Assembly (NCBI RefSeq): GCF_003429095.1
Contig: NZ_QVTE01000051.1
Location: forward strand, 1 to 64,000
Length of the DNA stretch: 64,000 nucleotides
Direction: 5' to 3'
Source of the DNA: Peribacillus saganii
GTDB lineage: Bacteria; Bacillota; Bacilli; Bacillales; DSM-1321
The position numbers and the translations under genes are program-made. Of this stretch, positions 59,009-64,000 are shown in pieces (positions within the stretch are counted from its first letter, which is position 1; each line of letters opens with the position of its first letter). Under the pieces are notes generated by a model. It saw nothing but the letters and a program-made list of their open reading frames with translations, was not told the DNA's origin and made no database searches.

Positions 59009-60469
59009 TCAGGGACGGACTTGCTCAGCCAATTGAATGATGCTTTCAATTGTCGGTTTTTCCGCTATTTCTACATGATCCTTATAGAAATCGTTCAAGG
59101 CTGCAGCTGTTTGCTTTCCCATTACCATTGTTTGTTTTCCCTGTAAAAAAGCTCCAAAATTTTCTCCGAGGTTGGTCAATCCCTGATCCAGCCCTCTCAC
59201 TGAACTACTGCTTGGGAAGATCACTGTATCAATATCCGCCTCTTGCAGCATTCGTTCAAACAACGGCAAATATTTATCATCCATTACCTTATGCCCAGTG
59301 ATCCAGAAATCACAGGAACCGAACTGCTGTGTAAAAGAGAGTTTATCGGCCAGCATACTCTCCTCCCCAACAATCAGAACGTTGTCTTTATCTATTTGTT
59401 CCTTCGGTAATGCTGAAAAACCATGATTTTCAATAGCAGAAAGTGTTGTTGAAGATCCATACAGGTCTGCAGTTATCTTTCTTATATCTATTTTTCTTTC
59501 TTTGAGCGTTTTAAAAAAAGCATCACAGCTCCGTGGTGAAGTAAAGAGGATCTTCTTGAAGCCCGGCAGCTTTTCAAGCAGCTGCACATCCGGCATAACT
59601 ATTTCATATTTCCATTTTGGAAATTCGATTACATCCGCTCCCCGTTCTGCAAGCCTTTCAGCCAGTTCACTTGCCCCGCTGCTGCTTCGTGCGACCAGAA
59701 TTTGCCTTCCGAACAAAGGCTTTTTTTCAAACCAATTCAGCTTTTCACGCAGTGAAACGATATTACCTACAAGTGTAATGGATGGATTGTTGAACTTTTC
59801 TTTCACGGCTAATGCAGAAATGTTTGCTAAATTTCCTTGCAAAACTTTTTGTCTGCTGTATGTTCCCCACTGAACAAGCATCACAGGGGTATCAGGAGCT
59901 TTGCCATGTTCAATTAATTTTTCGCAAATAAACGGCAAATTGGCTATTCCCATGTAAAATGCTACCGTATCAATGCCATTGGCTATCCCTTCCCAGTTTA
60001 AGTTGGGCTTTCCATCCACTGATTTATCGTGGGCAGTCACTACAGCGAATGATTCGCCAAATTCCCTGTGTGTCACAGGAACACCGGCATACATTGCTGC
60101 GGCTATCCCGGATGTTATCCCGGGAACGATTTCATACGGCACTTCATGTTCAGCCAGGAATGCAGCTTCTTCTCCTACCCGGCCGAAAACTCCGGGATCA
60201 CCGCCCTTAAGCCGGACGACCCTTTCAAATTCAGAAGCCTTATCTACCATAAGCTGGTTAATCGCTTCCTGCCGTAAAAAATGTCTGTCAGGCAACTTGC
60301 CGCAATATATGAATTCACACCCGTCAGGAGCAAAGTCTAGGATTTTTGGGTTCACCAGCCGGTCATATAAAATGACTTCTGCATTTTTTATAGCGTTCAA
60401 TCCCTTTACCGTTATCAGTGAAATATCTCCCGGACCTGCTCCCACCAACCACACTTTTCCTTTAATCAT
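59009..60469 (-). CDS. sumT: SumT-HemD fusion: uroporphyrinogen-III methyltransferase and synthase-like domain
   Basis: A 486-residue two-domain protein. Residues about 1-240 are SumT (VWLVGAGPGDISLITVKG, RLKGGDPGVFGRVGEE, GITSGIAAAMYAGVPVTHRE), converting uroporphyrinogen III to precorrin-2 with SAM. From about 260 is a HemD-like domain (GRQILVARSSSGASELAE, KILFTSPRSCDAFFK). Similar fusions occur as NasF/CobA-HemD in Bacillus. ATG 60469 is chosen over the longer frame. The chelatase SirB is not adjacent. Confidence 0.9.
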   Translation of the reverse strand: MIKGKVWLVGAGPGDISLITVKGLNAIKNAEVILYDRLVNPKILDFAPDGCEFIYCGKLPDRHFLRQEAINQLMVDKASEFERVVRLKGGDPGVFGRVGEEAAFLAEHEVPYEIVPGITSGIAAAMYAGVPVTHREFGESFAVVTAHDKSVDGKPNLNWEGIANGIDTVAFYMGIANLPFICEKLIEHGKAPDTPVMLVQWGTYSRQKVLQGNLANISALAVKEKFNNPSITLVGNIVSLREKLNWFEKKPLFGRQILVARSSSGASELAERLAERGADVIEFPKWKYEIVMPDVQLLEKLPGFKKILFTSPRSCDAFFKTLKERKIDIRKITADLYGSSTTLSAIENHGFSALPKEQIDKDNVLIVGEESMLADKLSFTQQFGSCDFWITGHKVMDDKYLPLFERMLQEADIDTVIFPSSSSVRGLDQGLTNLGENFGAFLQGKQTMVMGKQTAAALNDFYKDHVEIAEKPTIESIIQLAEQVRP

Positions 60470-60622
60470 ATAATGCCTACCTTCCCGCCAAGCTGCCATT
60501 TCTTATTTTTTGGTCTATATATTCATCTTACATTAAAATAAACACCGAATCTCCTAAAACTTCAATTTAAAACCACTTTTCCCCTTCCCAGATCAGTATC
60601 CTGTTACCTGGTAATACCGAAC

Positions 60623-60660
60623 AAAAAAATATAAAAGCCCCCTACGCTATAGTAAGGGGC
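60623..60660 (-). terminator. Terminator after the efflux gene
   Basis: GCCCCCTAC and GTAAGGGGC pair around GCTATA; the minus strand continues TTTTATATTTTTTTG. Confidence 0.75.
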
Positions 60661-60768
60661 AATCGATTCAATTGAGGAATCACTTAATTAATGGAATCGG
60701 CGGCAAGTAGCAATTAGCTTAAAAAACAAAAGCATTCATTTATTCCCGCACCCTAAATTTACATTCAT

Positions 60769-62292
60769 TTAGTTATTGGAGCCTTCAGTGGCAGCTGGGT
60801 TTCCTTGAGGTGTTTCAGTATCCGGGGCCTGTTTTGCCCGCTTGATAAAGAATGCAAGGATAAGGGAAACTGCAACAAGTCCAGCTGCAACCAGGAATGC
60901 ATCATTAATACCTTCCAGCATTGCTTTCATGCCAATTTCCTGCTTCATTTGTGCGATCTGATCCGCCGTTGGCTGAGCAGTTAGACCCTTCATGGCCTCT
61001 TTACCCAACTCTTCGGCATGCGTTTCTGTACGGTTGGACATGATCGTTACTAATAGTGCAGTACCAATAGCACCTGACACTTGGTTCAACGTATTGTTCA
61101 TGGCAGTTCCGTGTGGATAAAAACGTGGTGGCAATTGATTTAGTCCATTAGTAGAAACAGGCATCATTACCATCGACATACCGAACATCCGCACCGAGTT
61201 TAAGATAACGAGGTTAGTATATGATATATCAAATGTCAGCCTGCTGAAGAAATAAGTAGTTATAGCTGTAATAGCCAAACCAATGATTGATAATATTCGT
61301 CCCCCAAACTTATCAAACAATCTTCCTGTAATCGGAGACATAAGCGCCATCACTACTGCTCCCGGCAGCATCATTAATCCTGCATCTAGCGGTGAAATCC
61401 CGCGCAGTGTCTGAACGTAGATAGGGATTAATAGCATTCCTGAAAACAGGGCCATGTTAAGGACAATAGTAATTGCCGACGATAACGCAAACATAGGGTA
61501 TTTGAAAATTCTAAAGTTAAGCATTGGCTGTTCCTGCTTTAATTGGCGTAAAATAAACCATACCAAGGCAATGACGCCAACAATAATAGTTAAATAAACC
61601 TGCTTGCTATCCCAGCCTTTACTTCCGGCAGAGCTAAAGCCGTACAGCAATGAGCCAAACCCTACGCTTGATAATACAAGCGAGAAAAGATCGAGTCGAA
61701 GATCAACTTTTTCTTTTTTATCCTTAAGAAGAAAAAGACCTACTAATAAAACGATAATCGCAATCGGTGTGACAAAATGGAATAGCATTCTCCAATCATA
61801 ATGTTCAATAATCCAGCCCGATAATGTCGGTCCAATTGCCGGAGCAAACATAAGAATTAGTCCAAAAACCCCCATGGCTGCACCCCTTTTTTCAATCGGG
61901 AAGCTTACCAGCATAACATTCATTAATACCGGCATCATGATGGCCGAACCGGATGCCTGAATCATTCTGCCTGATAGCAGCAGCGGAAAGGCATGGGCAA
62001 AGCCGGAAAGAATGGTGCCCAATGTAAACAAAACCATCGCTACCAAGAATAGCCGCTTTACAGAATATTTTTGAATAAGAAAGGCGGTGGTCGGAATCAG
62101 AATCCCGTTAACGAGCATAAATCCTGTGGTTAGCCACTGAACGGTCGATGCTACAATATCCAAATCCTTCATAATCGAAGGAAGGGCAATATTTAATAAG
62201 GTATTGTTTAAAAAAGTTATAAATGCTCCAATCATCAGCACCGCAAGCATGCCATACGGCGGACGACTAGGAGTTTGAACGGAATGGTCCAT
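60769..62292 (-). CDS. DHA2-type (EmrB/QacA) multidrug efflux MFS transporter
   Basis: A 507-residue, 14-helix proton-driven drug exporter. NTLLNIALPSIMKDLDIVAS is the DHA2 N-terminal motif, and MFAPAIGPTLSGWIIEHYDW is the antiporter motif C. It is divergent from a TetR-type gene 186 bp away, which probably represses it. Drug spectrum unknown. Confidence 0.9.
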   Translation of the reverse strand: MDHSVQTPSRPPYGMLAVLMIGAFITFLNNTLLNIALPSIMKDLDIVASTVQWLTTGFMLVNGILIPTTAFLIQKYSVKRLFLVAMVLFTLGTILSGFAHAFPLLLSGRMIQASGSAIMMPVLMNVMLVSFPIEKRGAAMGVFGLILMFAPAIGPTLSGWIIEHYDWRMLFHFVTPIAIIVLLVGLFLLKDKKEKVDLRLDLFSLVLSSVGFGSLLYGFSSAGSKGWDSKQVYLTIIVGVIALVWFILRQLKQEQPMLNFRIFKYPMFALSSAITIVLNMALFSGMLLIPIYVQTLRGISPLDAGLMMLPGAVVMALMSPITGRLFDKFGGRILSIIGLAITAITTYFFSRLTFDISYTNLVILNSVRMFGMSMVMMPVSTNGLNQLPPRFYPHGTAMNNTLNQVSGAIGTALLVTIMSNRTETHAEELGKEAMKGLTAQPTADQIAQMKQEIGMKAMLEGINDAFLVAAGLVAVSLILAFFIKRAKQAPDTETPQGNPAATEGSNN

Positions 62293-62321
62293 ATTTTCCT
62301 CCCATGTACTTATAGTTCATC

Positions 62322-62454
62322 TTTTTATACCAGCATTATACGCAAAAAACATCATATACCATGTGTTCATAAATTGCAATTCAAAAAAACCTGCTCTATA
62401 ACTAGGTTTGTATTAATCGACTGAATCCTGTACTATGATTTTTATACTGGCATT
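62322..62454. promoter_or_regulatory. Divergent control region with a direct repeat, possible TetR operator
   Basis: TTTTTATACCAGCATT at 62322-62337 and TTTTTATACTGGCATT at 62439-62454 agree at 14 of 16 positions, each 25-30 bp from a start codon. They could be operators for the neighbouring TetR protein, although TetR sites are normally palindromic and these are not. Confidence 0.35.
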
Positions 62455-62478
62455 CCAATTCCATTAACAGGTGATAAT

Positions 62479-63354
62479 ATGAATGAGAGAAAGCAGCATG
62501 TTATAAAAGCGGCACACCAATTATTTATTGAAAAAGGTTTTCAGGCGACCTCTATTCAAGATATTTTAGACTATAGCGGAATTTCAAAAGGAACATTTTA
62601 TAATTACTTTTCATCAAAAAACGAGTTGTTACTCGCACTTTTTAAATCCATTCTTGAAAATACTGAAAAAGAGAGGAATGAACTGCTTATTGGTCAGGAT
62701 CCTGCTGACATAAAAATCTTTATAAAACAGGTTGAATTACACTTGATTACTAATAGGAGAAAAAGATTGATTACTCTTTTTGAAGAGGTTCTTGTTTCAA
62801 ATGATGAAGATCTCAAGCAGTTTATGAGGATTGGGCAAGTAAAGGTGCTCCGTTGGCTATACAAACGATTCATACAGATTTTTGGCAAGGAAAAGCAGCC
62901 ATATCTGCTGGATTGCGCGATTATGTTTATGGGTATTTTACATAATAATCTCAAATATAACGCACGGGCAAACGGATCAATTATTAATTATCACCAAATC
63001 GTCCGATATAGCGTTGATCGAATTGCTGGAATAGTAAAGGAAGTCGCAGAAGCTGGTGACCAATTAATTCAGCCAGAACTTTTAGAGAGCTGGCTGCCTG
63101 AAAGCAATTCAGCCAACCCTGCTTTCAGGCAAAGGCTTCGCAGTATAGTGCTATCAGTCAAAAAAAAGCTTAGCAATTGTGGGGATCAGTTTAGATACGT
63201 AGAACTGCTTAATTTTATTGAAGAAGAACTTCTGCATTCTAAAACCCCTCGAATGTTTCTGATTGAAAGTGCCCTATCTTCATTGAAAGCAGGAAACCTG
63301 GATATAAGTGAGCTGGAACAAATAGTGCATAGCTTATCTAGCGAGACGAAATAA
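62479..63354 (+). CDS. TetR/AcrR family transcriptional regulator
   Basis: A 291-residue regulator, longer than the usual ~200. The helix-turn-helix is at the N-terminus (GFQATSIQDILDYSGISKGT, then FYNYFSSKNELL), followed by a ligand-binding core and an extended helical C-terminus. It lies between the divergent efflux gene and a co-directional MMPL gene, so it probably controls both. Ribosome site AGGTGAT. Confidence 0.9.
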   Translation: MNERKQHVIKAAHQLFIEKGFQATSIQDILDYSGISKGTFYNYFSSKNELLLALFKSILENTEKERNELLIGQDPADIKIFIKQVELHLITNRRKRLITLFEEVLVSNDEDLKQFMRIGQVKVLRWLYKRFIQIFGKEKQPYLLDCAIMFMGILHNNLKYNARANGSIINYHQIVRYSVDRIAGIVKEVAEAGDQLIQPELLESWLPESNSANPAFRQRLRSIVLSVKKKLSNCGDQFRYVELLNFIEEELLHSKTPRMFLIESALSSLKAGNLDISELEQIVHSLSSETK

Positions 63355-63425
63355 AGGATATTCCATAGGGTTTTTAAAAAACAAGCAAGAATGGAAGTTC
63401 GCTTGCCGAATGGGAGGGATCTTCA

Positions 63426-64000
63426 GTGAAAGTAATAGCAAAGCTGGTTATCAGGTTTTATAAGCTTTTTTTGGTTGGCTGGATCTTGCTGACTCTAGGT
63501 CTGGGTTATTTTGCTCTGCAGCTGCCAGGTCTTTTGCATGGAGATGGATTTGAGACAAATGGCGAATTTAAGAAGGTTGAGCAAGAACTAACGGAGACTT
63601 TTGGAGTCCCAAAATCGACCATTCTTTTATTATTTGAAAAAAAAGCCACTGAAAAAAATGCAGATTTCAATAGGAGAATCTCGGAAACACTCACAAGCAT
63701 CCAGGATAAAAAAATAACCGAAAAAATTCAGTCGCCCCTATCGGATGATAAGCTTAGAAAGGATAAGATTTCCTATGCTGTTCTAGCCTTTGATGAAGAA
63801 CAGGATGAAATGAGGGATCAAGTAGAACATATTCGCGGCATAGCAGGCAACGATAAGCATATAAAACTTACAGGTCCGCCTGTTTTGAATCTTGATATTA
63901 ACCAAGCGAGCCAGGATGACTTAAAACGAGCGGAATTAATTGGGCTCCCTTTTGCTCTTTTAGTGCTGCTATTTGCGTTTGGCAGCGTTGCAGGATCCCT
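63426..64000 (+). CDS. MMPL family transporter, 5' part
   Basis: Runs off the window. GTG at 63426 with GGGAGGG 8 bp upstream. One membrane helix (about 12-32) is followed by an extracytoplasmic domain and the start of the RND helix bundle (ELIGLPFALLVLLFAFGSV). MMPL proteins export lipids or drugs. It is 71 bp after the TetR gene, probably in one transcript with it. Confidence 0.85.
   Translation, partial: MKVIAKLVIRFYKLFLVGWILLTLGLGYFALQLPGLLHGDGFETNGEFKKVEQELTETFGVPKSTILLLFEKKATEKNADFNRRISETLTSIQDKKITEKIQSPLSDDKLRKDKISYAVLAFDEEQDEMRDQVEHIRGIAGNDKHIKLTGPPVLNLDINQASQDDLKRAELIGLPFALLVLLFAFGSVAGS

Overview
The window looks like chromosome from a low-to-moderate G+C, endospore-forming member of the Bacillaceae. 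Evidence for this: spore genes (csgA, a LysM-GH18 cortex-lytic-type protein, a YteA-type zinc-finger protein, a Spo0M-like protein), a sigX/rsiX pair, AGGAGG-type ribosome sites with several TTG/GTG starts, a B. subtilis-type treP/treR control region, and two intergenic repeat families typical of Bacillus. No rRNA, tRNA or CRISPR array was seen, and no intact prophage. The genus is not resolved from sequence alone.

Layout. 1-8.1 kb: glycerate kinase, a decayed NlpC/P60 gene, then a formate-metabolism block (OFA-type transporter, DUF1641 protein, Cys-type formate dehydrogenase) divergent from fdhD. 8.1-13.3 kb: repeats, an MBL-fold hydrolase, and a three-gene operon of a nitrilase-type hydrolase with two GNAT enzymes, ending at a decayed VanX-type dipeptidase. 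13.3-17.5 kb: trehalose repressor and PTS permease without the phospho-hydrolase gene, truncated haemoglobin, YitT-family protein. 18-26.4 kb: an unrecognised membrane protein, small ORFs, OsmC, catE, ppiB, an IS1182-type remnant, the cortex hydrolase, a YueD-like reductase and a DMT transporter. 26.4-33 kb: lipoteichoic acid synthase, a second OsmC, csgA, acidic and small proteins, and an FtsH-like membrane protease.

33-35.2 kb holds the most unusual structure. It is a beta-propeller gene on the minus strand whose central ~365 bp lies on the plus strand, so the gene is broken by an internal inversion. 35.3-47 kb: YqjF, a thioredoxin-reductase-like enzyme, an operon ending in an erythromycin-esterase-like gene, YteA, small membrane and secreted proteins, an MBL hydrolase, an ABC transporter with an SGNH hydrolase, and an MFS permease. 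47.4-58 kb: a sensor kinase with a degenerate MHYT-like membrane domain and duplicated PAS domains, a Cas4/DinG-like helicase, two YdjO-family zinc proteins, sigX-rsiX and RecQ. 58.3-64 kb: siroheme genes (sirC; sumT-hemD fusion), a drug efflux pump divergent from its probable TetR regulator, and an MMPL transporter that runs off the end.

Most genes are ordinary core or accessory Bacillus genes. I did not find a convincing undescribed defence or biosynthetic system. The best leads are the inverted gene segment, several decaying genes, the 20/40-bp periodic intergenic repeat, the degenerate sensor domain and a few unrecognised small proteins.
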